The notes beneath the pieces were generated by a model. It saw only the letters and a list, made by a program, of their open reading frames with translations, was not told where the DNA came from and ran no database searches. Below are positions 28,755 through 37,659 of a DNA stretch of 64,000 bases, in pieces. Made by a program: the position numbers and the translations under genes. This DNA comes from Shewanella japonica (GTDB taxonomy: Bacteria > Pseudomonadota > Gammaproteobacteria > Enterobacterales > Shewanellaceae). Position 1 is the first letter of the stretch. Every line of letters starts with the position of its first letter. The stretch is taken from the NCBI RefSeq assembly GCF_002075795.1, contig NZ_CP020472.1:727001-791000 (forward strand), read 5' to 3'.

Positions 28755-29663
28755 ATGAATACAGAAATAAATTTAGTGGATATCCGTGCTTTTGTGGTGA
28801 TTGCAGAACAAGGTAACTTTACTCAAGCTGCGGAAGTATTGGGCTGTTCACGCTCGCACTTATCTAAACAATTATTGAGTTTAGAAACATTTCTAGGTGT
28901 CAGTTTGATTATTCGCACCACCAGGACGCAGCGCTTGACAGATCAAGGCGCGATGTTTTTACAGCAATGCCAGCAAGCATTACATCAAATTGAGCAAGCT
29001 GTGGCCACCACAGTAGATAGTGCGGAAAAATTATCAGGTAATATTTATATCAATTGTGTGGGTGGTTTTTTAGGGGAAGACATTATCGTTCCCTTAGTGA
29101 ATGACTTTATCCAACTATATCCCGATATCACTATAGATCTCGATTTCAGTAGCCAACGAGTCGACTTAATTGAAGATCATTTTGATGTGGTATTTAGAAT
29201 GGGGGATTTATCGGATTCAGGATTAATAGCACGAAAGCTTATTGATATTAAAAACTGTACCTTGGCGTCACCTGCCTACCTTGAAAGATTTGGACAGCCG
29301 ACACATCCGAGCCAACTCAATAAGTATGCTTGTATCGTTGGTTCGATTAATCATTGGCGTTTTAGTCAACAGGGAGCTGTGAAAGAGCATATTGATGTTG
29401 CGATTAAAGGTAAGTTTCGGTGTAAAAATGGCCGAGCAATGAAGATTAGCGCATTAGCTGGTAATGGTATCGTCAGGTTGCCATATTTATATTGCCATCA
29501 AGAGATACAAACTGAGAAATTAGTCGAAGTATTTACTGATTGGCAAATACCCGATACACCGTTTTATGTGCTTTATCACAAGGACAAATTTCAACCTGAG
29601 CGCCTGAAAAAATTTATACAGTTTACCCATGAAGGTTTCAAATCTTATCTGCCTGATTTATAA
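28755..29663 (+). CDS. LysR-family transcriptional regulator
   Basis: 302 residues. The winged helix-turn-helix is at about 8-66 (FVVIAEQGNFTQAAEVLGCS then LSKQLLSLETFLGVSLIIRT), followed by a LysR substrate-binding domain (about 90-295, FRMGDLSDSGLIARKL). The effector domain is of the CrgA-like type. GAGAG is 4 nt before ATG. It probably controls the divergent SDR gene and itself; the ligand is unknown. Confidence 0.9.
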   Translation: MNTEINLVDIRAFVVIAEQGNFTQAAEVLGCSRSHLSKQLLSLETFLGVSLIIRTTRTQRLTDQGAMFLQQCQQALHQIEQAVATTVDSAEKLSGNIYINCVGGFLGEDIIVPLVNDFIQLYPDITIDLDFSSQRVDLIEDHFDVVFRMGDLSDSGLIARKLIDIKNCTLASPAYLERFGQPTHPSQLNKYACIVGSINHWRFSQQGAVKEHIDVAIKGKFRCKNGRAMKISALAGNGIVRLPYLYCHQEIQTEKLVEVFTDWQIPDTPFYVLYHKDKFQPERLKKFIQFTHEGFKSYLPDL

Positions 29664-29783
29664 AAATTTAGTCAATGCAGTTAGTTGAAACAAGGTAAAA
29701 ATGAAAATTTAGTTTGCTGATATGACATCCTTTTTTGATTATTTCTACTATCTTTATTAAACAATAAAAATAGGAAAACTTGG

Positions 29784-31010
29784 ATGCTATCAAGACTAGC
29801 GCTACCTTTCTGTTTACTCTTGCTTGCCAACAATGTGCAAGCTAGCGGGCTTTATTTTGAAGCTCGCAGCGACAGTATGGGCGGTACTGGTGTTGCTGTC
29901 TCTAATCGAGTTGGCGCTAGTTTCATTAATCCTGCTTTATTGGCCATTCTTACTCCACATAACACCTATACCAATGATGAAATCAACAAGACCCAAGCAT
30001 TTTCTTTATTACTGCCAACAGTTGGCGCGGAAGGTTCTGATAGCGATAATATGATTGATAAGTTTGATTCGTTACAGGACTCTTATGATGGCCTTGAAAC
30101 GGCAATCAATAACGGTGACTCCGCCGAGGTTGAAGCCTTTCGAGACGACTTAGTGTTAGATTTAGAATCACTCAAAGGCAATGTGGCGAATGTATCAGCA
30201 GGAATTGGTGCAGCTTTGGTGATACCAAATCGACGTATGCCGATGGCGGTTTTTTATAAAAGTTATATTGACGCAGTGGGTGTGGCCGATATTGCCCAGT
30301 CAGACATTGATACTTTGAACGTGCTTGACCCTAATAACCCGCCAACTGAAATCACTGACCTAGATTCTCAAGGCGTCGTGCTAGCTGGTAGTGTGACTGA
30401 TTTTGGTGTGGCACTCAGCTTTCCTTTGTCGATTGTAAATATGCCTGTCAGGGTAGGGGTTTCACCGAAGTTTCAACGAATTGATACTTACCATTACTCA
30501 GTTAATGCTAACAATTTCGACGCTGATGATTTTGATGACGACAAATATCGTAACGATGAAAATCTCTTTAATTTGGACGTTGGTGTCGCATTTGAACCTA
30601 TTGAAAAATTAACTATTGGGCTATCTGCCAGAAACTTATTCAGTCAAACCGTCAAAACGGTTGAAGCGCAAGGACGAGAGTTTCACTACCAAGTGGAACC
30701 ATTAATTACCGCAGGCGCTGCCTACGATTGGTCATCGGTAACCTTGACCACAGATATTGATTTAGTCGACCAAACCCGATTTAAAGAGTTTGATCCTGTG
30801 CAGTATTGGCGTGTAGGCGGTGAGCTAAAAGCCACTGATTGGCTCTCGTTGAGAATGGGTTATCGACATGACTTAAAAGACAACAGTGTTGATATATATT
30901 CATTTGGTACAGGTTTTGCGATTGGGCAAGCATTTAAGTTAGACATGAGTGGTAGCTATGGTGAAGATGACGCCGTAGGGGCAGTATTACAAACCTCTTA
31001 CCACTTTTGA
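29784..31010 (+). CDS. TraF_2-type outer-membrane beta-barrel protein
   Basis: 408 residues with a signal peptide ending at NVQA. The N-terminal RSDSMGGTGVAVSNRVGAS and FINPALLA segment is typical of the family often labelled 'conjugal transfer protein TraF' (TraF_2), which is FadL-like in shape. Many amphipathic strands end in VLQTSYHF, a barrel end with a terminal aromatic residue. No other transfer genes are nearby, so a role in conjugation is unlikely; a porin or hydrophobic-compound channel is more plausible. AGGAAAAC precedes the ATG. Confidence 0.75.
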   Translation: MLSRLALPFCLLLLANNVQASGLYFEARSDSMGGTGVAVSNRVGASFINPALLAILTPHNTYTNDEINKTQAFSLLLPTVGAEGSDSDNMIDKFDSLQDSYDGLETAINNGDSAEVEAFRDDLVLDLESLKGNVANVSAGIGAALVIPNRRMPMAVFYKSYIDAVGVADIAQSDIDTLNVLDPNNPPTEITDLDSQGVVLAGSVTDFGVALSFPLSIVNMPVRVGVSPKFQRIDTYHYSVNANNFDADDFDDDKYRNDENLFNLDVGVAFEPIEKLTIGLSARNLFSQTVKTVEAQGREFHYQVEPLITAGAAYDWSSVTLTTDIDLVDQTRFKEFDPVQYWRVGGELKATDWLSLRMGYRHDLKDNSVDIYSFGTGFAIGQAFKLDMSGSYGEDDAVGAVLQTSYHF

Positions 31011-31053
31011 GTGCTGACTTAGCAGATCGTCAGCGACTTTAATTATGGCGTGA

Positions 31054-31794
31054 TTAACTGATAGATAAAGCTAACGTTGACTTAATTGTTAGCACGATAG
31101 CACTCAGACCACACAGCACTAATGTTGCCATTCTGGTTTTTTCTTTGTCGACTTTATTGGTTAGCTTTCCTGCCACTAGGCTACCCAAAAACACCGACGG
31201 CAATAACATCAATGAAAGCCAAACATGTTTTAGCTCAACGAGTCCCGCCACAATGAGTATTAACATCGCAATCATAGAACTAAAGACAAAAAATATAGAT
31301 AAGGCTGCACGAAACTGTGGTGCGTCTTTTCCGGCAAGTAATATTGCTAGAGGTGGGCCACCAATTGCAGCGATATTGCCAAATACTCCTGATAAAACCC
31401 CTGCTATAAACAAAGTGATCTTATTTACTGGTGCGGTAATTTTATAGATGCTAAGAATGACTGCAGCAGCCACAATAAAGGCTATCGCTAGCCCTAATAC
31501 TGCTTGTGGGGCAAAAATTAATAATCCAGCACCAAGAAAACCACCAGGGACTCGACCGAGCAAGGCGTATTGTAAGCCATTAAACTTGAGCGGGGTTCGC
31601 TCTCGCAATAACGTTATTAATGCAATGGAAAATCCACATGCAATAACTGGAACAGGAACAAGTTGAGGGTCAATAATGTAAAGCAGTGGACTGGCGACCA
31701 CAGCTAAGCCAAAACCTATTAGCCCCTGAGTTAGTGCGCCCAGAAATATGATAACCGATGCAAGCATCAAGGTTTGCGGATCGATAAATGCCAT
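31054..31794 (-). CDS. TauE/SafE-family sulfite/organosulfonate exporter-like permease
   Basis: 246 residues, nearly all hydrophobic, with about eight membrane segments and the two half-repeats of TauE/SafE (GLIGFGLAVVASPLL, then GVFGNIAAIGGPPLAI with its GGPP). The family moves small anions such as sulfite or sulfoacetate across the inner membrane. No sulfur gene is immediately adjacent, so the substrate is not fixed. Confidence 0.85.
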   Translation of the reverse strand: MAFIDPQTLMLASVIIFLGALTQGLIGFGLAVVASPLLYIIDPQLVPVPVIACGFSIALITLLRERTPLKFNGLQYALLGRVPGGFLGAGLLIFAPQAVLGLAIAFIVAAAVILSIYKITAPVNKITLFIAGVLSGVFGNIAAIGGPPLAILLAGKDAPQFRAALSIFFVFSSMIAMLILIVAGLVELKHVWLSLMLLPSVFLGSLVAGKLTNKVDKEKTRMATLVLCGLSAIVLTIKSTLALSIS

Positions 31795-31865
31795 TCTGTG
31801 CTCGTTGACTTAATTAAGGTCGGTGCAAATTTGGTACGACAAATTTTATGCGAATAGAAATGCAG

Positions 31866-31898
31866 AATAAAATTGAGCTTACATAAAAGTAAGCTCAA
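31866..31898 (-). terminator. Terminator of metJ
   Basis: Perfect 10-bp stem (TTGAGCTTAC with GTAAGCTCAA, 31873-31882 and 31889-31898), 6-base loop, followed on the minus strand by TTTTATT. It lies just after the metJ stop. Confidence 0.85.
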
Positions 31899-31904
31899 TA
31901 GTGA

Positions 31905-32222
31905 TTATTCGTCTAAATCTTCCCACTCGATGCCCATTTTATCCATGAGAGCTTTAGCCTCACTTGGAATGCTATCTGGGCCTTCTTTAGATAAATCTTC
32001 ATCGTTAGGGAGTGGTTGACCAGTATATGCGTGCAAAAATGCTTCACATAATAGTTCACTGTTAGTGGCATGGCGCAAGTTATTCACCTGACGACGAGTA
32101 CGTTCATCAGTTAGTACTTTAAGCACTTTTAACGGAATGGATACCGTAATTTTTTTAACTTGTTCGTTTTTTTTGCCATGTTCGGCATATGGGCTGATAT
32201 AGTCGCCATTCCATTCAGTCAT
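31905..32222 (-). CDS. metJ: Methionine regulon repressor MetJ
   Basis: 105 residues, the length of known MetJ. The ribbon-helix-helix motif starts at KKITVSIP (about 23-30) and continues through [23 protein letters not shown]; the C-terminal part ([10 protein letters not shown]) is also typical. With S-adenosylmethionine it represses methionine genes by binding tandem AGACGTCT boxes, which are present in the gap to metB. The frame extends upstream to 32282, but ATG 32222 has AAGGTGAG 6-7 nt upstream and gives the family's start. It is divergent from metB-metL, the usual arrangement in gammaproteobacteria. Confidence 0.96.
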   Translation of the reverse strand: MTEWNGDYISPYAEHGKKNEQVKKITVSIPLKVLKVLTDERTRRQVNNLRHATNSELLCEAFLHAYTGQPLPNDEDLSKEGPDSIPSEAKALMDKMGIEWEDLDE

Positions 32223-32330
32223 TAACTCACCTTTATACGATAGATTCGTGGCAGATTTTAACTGCTTATTTATTACAGTCAAATTATTGCTGCTATTCTA
32301 TAACGAATGCAAATAGATTTCTTTATGTTT

Positions 32331-32354
32331 AGACGTCTAAACGTCTAATATGTG
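32331..32354. promoter_or_regulatory. MetJ operator, promoter-upstream cluster
   Basis: Tandem Met boxes: AGACGTCT (32331-32338, perfect consensus), AAACGTCT (32339-32346, one mismatch), then a poor third 8-mer. They abut the -35 element of the metB promoter. Confidence 0.9.
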
Positions 32355-32383
32355 TTGACGATCTAACTTTGCTTAGGTACATT
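32355..32383 (+). promoter_or_regulatory. Sigma70-like promoter of metB-metL
   Basis: TTGACG (32355-32360), a 17-base spacer, and TACATT (32378-32383). It sits between two groups of Met boxes, about 60 bases upstream of the metB start. Confidence 0.7.
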
Positions 32384-32384
32384 T

Positions 32385-32400
32385 AGCCATCTAGACATCT
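32385..32400. promoter_or_regulatory. MetJ operator, second cluster
   Basis: AGCCATCT and AGACATCT in tandem (two and one mismatches to AGACGTCT), directly downstream of the -10 element. MetJ bound on both sides would enclose the promoter. Confidence 0.7.
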
Positions 32401-32444
32401 CTACGGTGTGTACTCTATAGTGTGTCAATCTTGAGGAGCTTACA

Positions 32445-33605
32445 ATGAAAAAACATCGCGCAGCTACATTAGCAGTTCGCCAAGGTATCGAATCTGATAC
32501 TCAGTATGGCGCGGTAGTCCCGCCGATTTACCTTTCAACAAATTATTCATTTGATGGACACACCAACCCTAGGGAATTCGACTATAGCCGCTCAGGTAAT
32601 CCGACTCGTTGTGTACTAGGAGAGGCAATCGCTAAACTAGAAAATGGCGCGACAGGGATTGTAACTTGTACAGGAATGGCCGCGATTACCTTAGTGACCA
32701 GTTTACTTGGGCCTGATGACTTAATCGTGGTACCGCATGACTGTTATGGTGGTAGTTACCGACTGTTCACAAATCTTGCCAACAAAGGCCAGTTTAAATT
32801 ATTGGTTGTTGATCAAACTGACGAGAAAGCACTCACTGAAGCGATAGCGCAAAAGCCTAAAATGGTCTGGTTAGAAACACCTTCGAACCCACTTTTGCGG
32901 GTTGTGGATATTAAAGCCATCGTTGAAGCTAGCCATGCTGTTGATGCACTTGTTGTAGTCGACAATACTTTTTTATCTCCAATTTTACAGCAGCCATTAG
33001 AACTTGGTGCTGATATCGTGATGCACTCAACGACTAAATACATTAATGGCCACAGTGATGTTGTTGGCGGCGCCGTTGTCGCTAAAGATGCAGAGCTTGG
33101 TGAGCTATTACATTGGTGGTCAAATACCTTAGGGCTAACAGGTTCTGCATTTGACAGTTACTTAACACTGCGTGGTATTAGAACTTTAGCCGTGCGGATC
33201 CGTGAGCATCAAACTAATGCTCAGCGTGTGATTGACGTGCTGCAATCTAGTGATGTCGTTGAAAAAGTGTACTATCCCGGTTTAAAAGACCATCCAGGTC
33301 ACGATATTGCTGCCAAACAGCAAAAAGGCTTTGGTGCTATGTTAAGTTTTGAGCTTAAAGGTGGCGAAGCGGAAGTGGTTGCCTTTTTAAATGCATTATC
33401 GATTTTCAGTGTTGCTGAAAGCTTAGGCGGGGTGGAAAGCTTAGTTGCCGTCCCAGCAACAATGACCCACAGAGCAATGGTGCCTGAAGCACGTTATGAA
33501 GCTGGTATTAAAGATACATTACTGAGACTATCTGTCGGGATTGAAGACGCAGAAGATTTAGTGAATGACATCAATGCCGGGCTCGCAGCAGTTGCCGCAT
33601 TATAG
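32445..33605 (+). CDS. metB: Cystathionine gamma-synthase
   Basis: 386 residues, the same length as the E. coli enzyme. It joins an activated homoserine (O-succinyl or O-acetyl form) to cysteine to give cystathionine, the first step of the transsulfuration branch of methionine synthesis. PLP-fold landmarks are YSRSGNPTR (about 47-55), TGMAAI (76-81), the DNTF block (173-176) and the PLP lysine in STTKYINGH (Lys198). TTGAGGAG lies just upstream of ATG. Followed after 53 bases by metL and preceded by Met boxes, so it is repressed by MetJ. Confidence 0.95.
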   Translation: MKKHRAATLAVRQGIESDTQYGAVVPPIYLSTNYSFDGHTNPREFDYSRSGNPTRCVLGEAIAKLENGATGIVTCTGMAAITLVTSLLGPDDLIVVPHDCYGGSYRLFTNLANKGQFKLLVVDQTDEKALTEAIAQKPKMVWLETPSNPLLRVVDIKAIVEASHAVDALVVVDNTFLSPILQQPLELGADIVMHSTTKYINGHSDVVGGAVVAKDAELGELLHWWSNTLGLTGSAFDSYLTLRGIRTLAVRIREHQTNAQRVIDVLQSSDVVEKVYYPGLKDHPGHDIAAKQQKGFGAMLSFELKGGEAEVVAFLNALSIFSVAESLGGVESLVAVPATMTHRAMVPEARYEAGIKDTLLRLSVGIEDAEDLVNDINAGLAAVAAL

Positions 33606-33658
33606 TTCCGTGTCAGTCAGCGTTTTGCACAAAAGTTTAGTGGTTTAAGGAGTACAAA

Positions 33659-36052
33659 ATGACCCGCAGTCATTTACATAAGTTTGGTGGTTCAAGTCTT
33701 GCTGATGCAGATTGTTATCGCCGTGTCGCCCATATTTTGTTGACTCATGGAAACTGCGACGATCTTGTCGTCGTGTCAGCTGCGGGAAAAAGCACTAACT
33801 TTTTATACAAGCTGTTGTCGCTTCGGGAAACGGGCGAATTATGGCAAGAAGAATTACAAGTTCTCATCAGCTACCAGCAAAACTTAATTGAGCAGCTGCT
33901 CTCTAACGAACAAGCCCGAGATTTACGTGAGCGTCTATCAACGGATAAGGCGCAACTCATCAGCCTGTTATCACTTGAACAGCGCAATGAATTCGAATTA
34001 AACCAAGTGCTCAGCTTTGGTGAACGTTGGTCTGCGCGCTTAATGGCTGCGCTTTTACGTGAATCAGGCGTTGCTGCAATCAATGTTGATGCTTGTTCAA
34101 TTCTCGTTGCTGACGAAGGCTTAGTTCCTAATATTCGATTAGCGCAATCACGTGAAAAAGTGCAAGCACTGCTTGAAGCGCACCCCAATGAGCGATTAGT
34201 CATTACTGGTTTTATTTGCGCTAACCAGCAAGGTGATACTCTGTTACTTGGACGAAATGGCTCTGATTACAGCGCAACCTTAATTGCGAGCTTAGCAGAT
34301 ATAGAACGAGTAACTATTTGGACTGATGTTGAAGGGGTGTTTAATGCAGACCCTAATAAAATCAATGATGCCAAGTTACTCAATAGTATGTCATTAGCGG
34401 AAGCGGATAGATTGGCTCATTTAGGTTCTCCTGTCCTTCACAGCAGGACATTACAACCTTTATTTGATACCAATGTCAGTTTGGCTGTTCGTTCTAGCTA
34501 TGCATCTCATACTGATTTTACCTTGATTGCGCCGCAAAGCTCTTCGGCAAGTGCGCCGGTTGTAACGAGTTTAAATGAGGTCGTACTGTTTAAAATTAAG
34601 CTGCAATCACCAACAGAAAACCTGATTGAATTATTAGCGCAACAGGGGATCCTTCCTTTAGCTCATTGGACATCTGCCCACCATAAAGTTGAACTTGCTT
34701 TTACTGTTGAAAATCAAAAGCAAGTGCACACCTTACTTGAATTACACGCCCAAGCGCTTAATGTCAGTGATATTCATGTGAGCGATGAACTTGGATTAGT
34801 CGCCTTGGTTAGCGCTGATGCCGAGCACTATCGTCGCAGTTTTGCTCGCTTACTAAGTCGCGATGCAAAACCGCTTTATCAAGATGATTTAAGCTTAGTG
34901 ACCTTAGTGCCAAAATCTCAGGTGAGCTTACTCACTCAAAAAGTACATCGCCGCTGCGCAGGTCCACGCATGCGTATTGGCGTGCTGCTGTTGGGAGTCG
35001 GTAATATCGGTGAAGCTTGGATTGATTTATTCCAACGATCTTCAACAGCACTTAATCGTGAGCTTGAAGCCACTGTGCAATTAGTGGGATTACTGAGCTC
35101 TAAAGAAGCGCTTATCTGCCCTGACGGAATTGATCTTACTCAATGGCAAGATAAGTTTGATACGACTGCTAAACCTTGGGATTATACGAGTCTATTTGAT
35201 CAACTAGAGCATCTCGATTGTGATGAGTTAGTCGTGCTAGACATCAGTGCCAGCGCCAGCTTAACTTTACAATACCCTGAATTATTTGCCCGTGGAATTC
35301 ATGTTGTTAGTGCTAATAAACTTGCAGGTTCAGGGCCATTACCATTTTACCGAGAGTTGAAACAACAGCTGAGTAACCGCAGACTATTTTGGCGTTATAA
35401 CGCAAGTTGTGGTGCAGGTTTACCAATACAACACGCCCTGAATGATTTGCGTAATAGTGGTGATAGTATTGAGGCGGTTGGCGGTATTTTCTCAGGCACT
35501 TTGTGTTGGTTGTTTGAGCATTATGATGGTCAAAAATCTTTTTCAGAATTGGTGATTGAGGCAAGAGGGTTAGGGATTACCGAGCCCGATCCACGTGACG
35601 ATCTTTCTGGTCGTGACATGCAACGTAAGCTATTGATTTTAGCTCGTGAGATTGGCTTTGAAATTGAATTAGAGGATATTGTCTTAAACTCACTGGTGCC
35701 TGCTGCATTGGCAGACTTATCTTTAGATGATTTTTTAGCACGTATCACGGAACTTGATCAGAGTATGTTGCAGCAGTTCACTACAGCGGCAGAGCAAAAT
35801 AAAGTGCTTCGTTATGTCGCCTCTTTGGACAAGGTTGATGGCAAAATGCATGCTGAAGTAGGTATCCAATGGGTCGATGCAAATCATCCTTATGCCAATT
35901 TAACCCCTGGTGATAACGTTTTTGTTATACGAAGTGCATTTTATCAAGGTAATCCTCTAATTATTCGTGGTCCTGGTGCTGGCAGAGAAGTCACAGCGGC
36001 AGCCGTTCAATCCGATCTGGTACAGATTTGTAAGGATTTACTGCAAGAGTAA
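33659..36052 (+). CDS. metL: Bifunctional aspartokinase II/homoserine dehydrogenase II
   Basis: 797 residues with two enzymes in one chain. The aspartokinase part begins with HKFGGSSLAD (Lys8) and runs to about 290 (WTDVEGVFNADP near 220), a regulatory linker follows to about 440, and the homoserine dehydrogenase part starts at GVLLLGVGNIGEAW and includes VSANKLAGSGP and DDLSGRDMQRK. It makes aspartyl phosphate and, later, homoserine for methionine synthesis. The pairing with metB identifies it as MetL rather than ThrA. AAGGAG is upstream of ATG. A terminator follows. Confidence 0.95.
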   Translation: MTRSHLHKFGGSSLADADCYRRVAHILLTHGNCDDLVVVSAAGKSTNFLYKLLSLRETGELWQEELQVLISYQQNLIEQLLSNEQARDLRERLSTDKAQLISLLSLEQRNEFELNQVLSFGERWSARLMAALLRESGVAAINVDACSILVADEGLVPNIRLAQSREKVQALLEAHPNERLVITGFICANQQGDTLLLGRNGSDYSATLIASLADIERVTIWTDVEGVFNADPNKINDAKLLNSMSLAEADRLAHLGSPVLHSRTLQPLFDTNVSLAVRSSYASHTDFTLIAPQSSSASAPVVTSLNEVVLFKIKLQSPTENLIELLAQQGILPLAHWTSAHHKVELAFTVENQKQVHTLLELHAQALNVSDIHVSDELGLVALVSADAEHYRRSFARLLSRDAKPLYQDDLSLVTLVPKSQVSLLTQKVHRRCAGPRMRIGVLLLGVGNIGEAWIDLFQRSSTALNRELEATVQLVGLLSSKEALICPDGIDLTQWQDKFDTTAKPWDYTSLFDQLEHLDCDELVVLDISASASLTLQYPELFARGIHVVSANKLAGSGPLPFYRELKQQLSNRRLFWRYNASCGAGLPIQHALNDLRNSGDSIEAVGGIFSGTLCWLFEHYDGQKSFSELVIEARGLGITEPDPRDDLSGRDMQRKLLILAREIGFEIELEDIVLNSLVPAALADLSLDDFLARITELDQSMLQQFTTAAEQNKVLRYVASLDKVDGKMHAEVGIQWVDANHPYANLTPGDNVFVIRSAFYQGNPLIIRGPGAGREVTAAAVQSDLVQICKDLLQE

Positions 36053-36090
36053 CTTTTAATTGCTTGTTCACCTTATGGTTAGTGTAAATG

Positions 36091-36124
36091 AAAGGCTTAT
36101 TTCTAAATGAAGTAAGCCTTTTTT
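36091..36124 (+). terminator. Terminator of metB-metL
   Basis: AAAGGCTTA (36091-36099) pairs with TAAGCCTTT (36113-36121), followed by T residues. It lies 38 bases after the metL stop. Confidence 0.9.
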
Positions 36125-36332
36125 GTTGGGGACAGTAATGCAGTGGTTGGACCTTGTGCTACCCAAGTGCGTTATTTTCTTTAATGTTTTTGAGATATCG
36201 CAGTAAACCAAGTCATTATTAATGAAAAAATTCAGCAGTATGAACTTAATTATCTGCATCTTGCTTTTGTATAAAAAACATCCTATCTAACTGTCCCGTC
36301 CTGAGATAAGTTGACACTTTGGAGACTTATCT

Positions 36333-36728
36333 ATGAAACCTTCAAGCGCAATCAGCGTTAAACGAACACAGCGTGATTACACATTAGGCTTTAAATTAGC
36401 CGTCGTCAGCCAAGTAGAAAAAGGCGAGCTAACCTATAAGCAAGCTCAAGAGCACTACGGTATCCAAGGTCGAAGCACCGTCCTTACATGGTTGAGAAAG
36501 CATGGTAGATTAGACTGGACACTCCCTACTGAGCACTCTCTTATGTCTAAAAGTAAAGAAACCCGCGCCCAGAAAATTAAACGATTAGAGAAGCAAGTTT
36601 CTAACCTAGAAATGAAAAATATGATTTATGGCGATATGGTTGAACTGTTAAAAAATGAATATGGTATCGATTTAGAAAAAAAGTACTTAGCCGAGCGCTC
36701 TGGATTGCCAAAGAAAAAGGCACGGTAA
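36333..36728 (+). CDS. IS3-family transposase OrfA
   Basis: 131 residues with a helix-turn-helix (KLAVVSQVEKGELTYKQAQ, then RSTVLTWLRKHG) that binds the element ends, and a leucine-zipper-like coiled coil (IKRLEKQVSNLEMKNMIYG) used for oligomerisation. It ends with PKKKAR next to an A-rich tract (AAAGAAAAAGG, 36710-36720) where a -1 shift would join it to orfB and make the full transposase. Confidence 0.9.
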   Translation: MKPSSAISVKRTQRDYTLGFKLAVVSQVEKGELTYKQAQEHYGIQGRSTVLTWLRKHGRLDWTLPTEHSLMSKSKETRAQKIKRLEKQVSNLEMKNMIYGDMVELLKNEYGIDLEKKYLAERSGLPKKKAR

Positions 36729-37561
36729 AGCTAGCGGCAGCGAGTCGGCAATTTAATTTATCAAGACAAGCGATTTACCAGTGGAAACAACGTGCTGAAA
36801 CAAGAACCGAAAGGCTTAAACCCGTTGTGTCGATGGTGAAGTATTGGCGCCAGTTTATGCCAAGATTGGGGACACGTAAGCTCTACCAGCTCATCAAGCC
36901 ACAGTTGGTTGAGCAAGGCATAAAACTCGGTCGGGATGGGCTATTTCAATACTTGAAACAGCGAGATATGTTGGTGAAGCCGAGAAAAAACTACACCAAA
37001 ACAACGAATAGTCATCACTGGCTTAGAAAGCATCCTAATTTGCTTAAAGACAAGATTGTTGAACGAGTAGAAGAAGTGCTAGTTAGCGACATCACCTACG
37101 TGAAATCAGATGAAGGAACACATTACTTATCGCTGGTGACAGACGCATATTCTAGAAAAATAATGGGGTACGAGTTAAGTCATGAGATGAAAGCGAGCGA
37201 TGTCGTCAAAGCGCTGGATATGACGGTAAAGAGTCGTCAAACAACAGGTCATATCATTCATCACTCAGACAGAGGGATGCAGTATTGCTCAGAGGAATAC
37301 CAAATGGCATTAGCAGTGAACGGTATGACGCCATCAATGACGGATGGGTATGACTGCTACCAAAATGCACTGGCTGAGCGTGTGAATGGTATTTTAAAGC
37401 ATGAGTTTTTGCTTTATCGCTGCCGAACGATGGAGGAGCTCAGGACCTTGGTCAAGGAATCGGTAGCAATTTACAATGAATTACGACCGCATCTTAGTTT
37501 AGGGATGAAAACCCCAAACGAGGTGCATGAAAAAGCCAGTAGGGAGTACCAACTGGCTTAA
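36716..37561 (+). CDS. IS3-family transposase OrfB (DDE integrase part), made by -1 frameshift
   Basis: The frame is open from before the A-rich tract and its first ATG is at 36827. The start given assumes -1 slippage near 36716. It begins with an HTH_21-like segment (SRQAIYQWKQR), then a retroviral-integrase core: first Asp in VSDITYVKSDEG, second Asp in HHSDRGMQYCS, and Glu in NALAERVNGILKHEF about 35 residues later, the DDE triad. It ends in RPHLSLGMKTPNEVH, typical of the family. Confidence 0.88.
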   Translation, partial: KGTVKLAAASRQFNLSRQAIYQWKQRAETRTERLKPVVSMVKYWRQFMPRLGTRKLYQLIKPQLVEQGIKLGRDGLFQYLKQRDMLVKPRKNYTKTTNSHHWLRKHPNLLKDKIVERVEEVLVSDITYVKSDEGTHYLSLVTDAYSRKIMGYELSHEMKASDVVKALDMTVKSRQTTGHIIHHSDRGMQYCSEEYQMALAVNGMTPSMTDGYDCYQNALAERVNGILKHEFLLYRCRTMEELRTLVKESVAIYNELRPHLSLGMKTPNEVHEKASREYQLA

Positions 37562-37587
37562 CAAAAACCGTCAACCTATTTTAGGAC

Positions 37588-37617
37588 TAGACAAACTGTT
37601 CTTTTATTGACTATATT
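37588..37617 (+). promoter_or_regulatory. Possible hybrid promoter at the IS3 right end, reading into tsdB
   Basis: TAGACA (37588-37593) is the last six bases of the IS and matches the -35 consensus at 5 of 6 positions. After 18 bases comes TATATT (37612-37617), 5 of 6 for -10. Before insertion the bases at the -35 position would have been CTATCT, a poor match. Not proven to be used. Confidence 0.45.
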
Positions 37618-37659
37618 GAGTAAAGCATAGGAAATGGATTATTCACAAAAGGCTGATAT

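Larger units (their letters stand above)
36292..37593 (+). mobile_element. Complete IS3-family insertion sequence, 1302 bp
   Basis: Ends are imperfect inverted repeats: TGTCCCGTCCTGAGATAAG on the left (from 36292) and TGTCTAGTCCTAAAATAGG read inward on the right (ending 37593), with TG...CA termini. The 3 bases AAC flank both sides (36289-36291 and 37594-37596), a 3-bp target duplication. Inside are orfA and orfB in a -1 frame relation, the IS3 arrangement. No frame damage is seen, so it may be active. It lies between the metL terminator and tsdB. Confidence 0.93.

Noticed and set aside
29784..31010. TraF naming as evidence of a conjugative element
   Set aside because: The protein is of the TraF_2 outer-membrane type, with no other transfer, relaxase or integrase genes nearby.
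31016..31035. Hairpin between the TraF_2-type and TauE-type genes
   Set aside because: Only a 6-bp stem with a 10-base loop and no T run, so not called a terminator.
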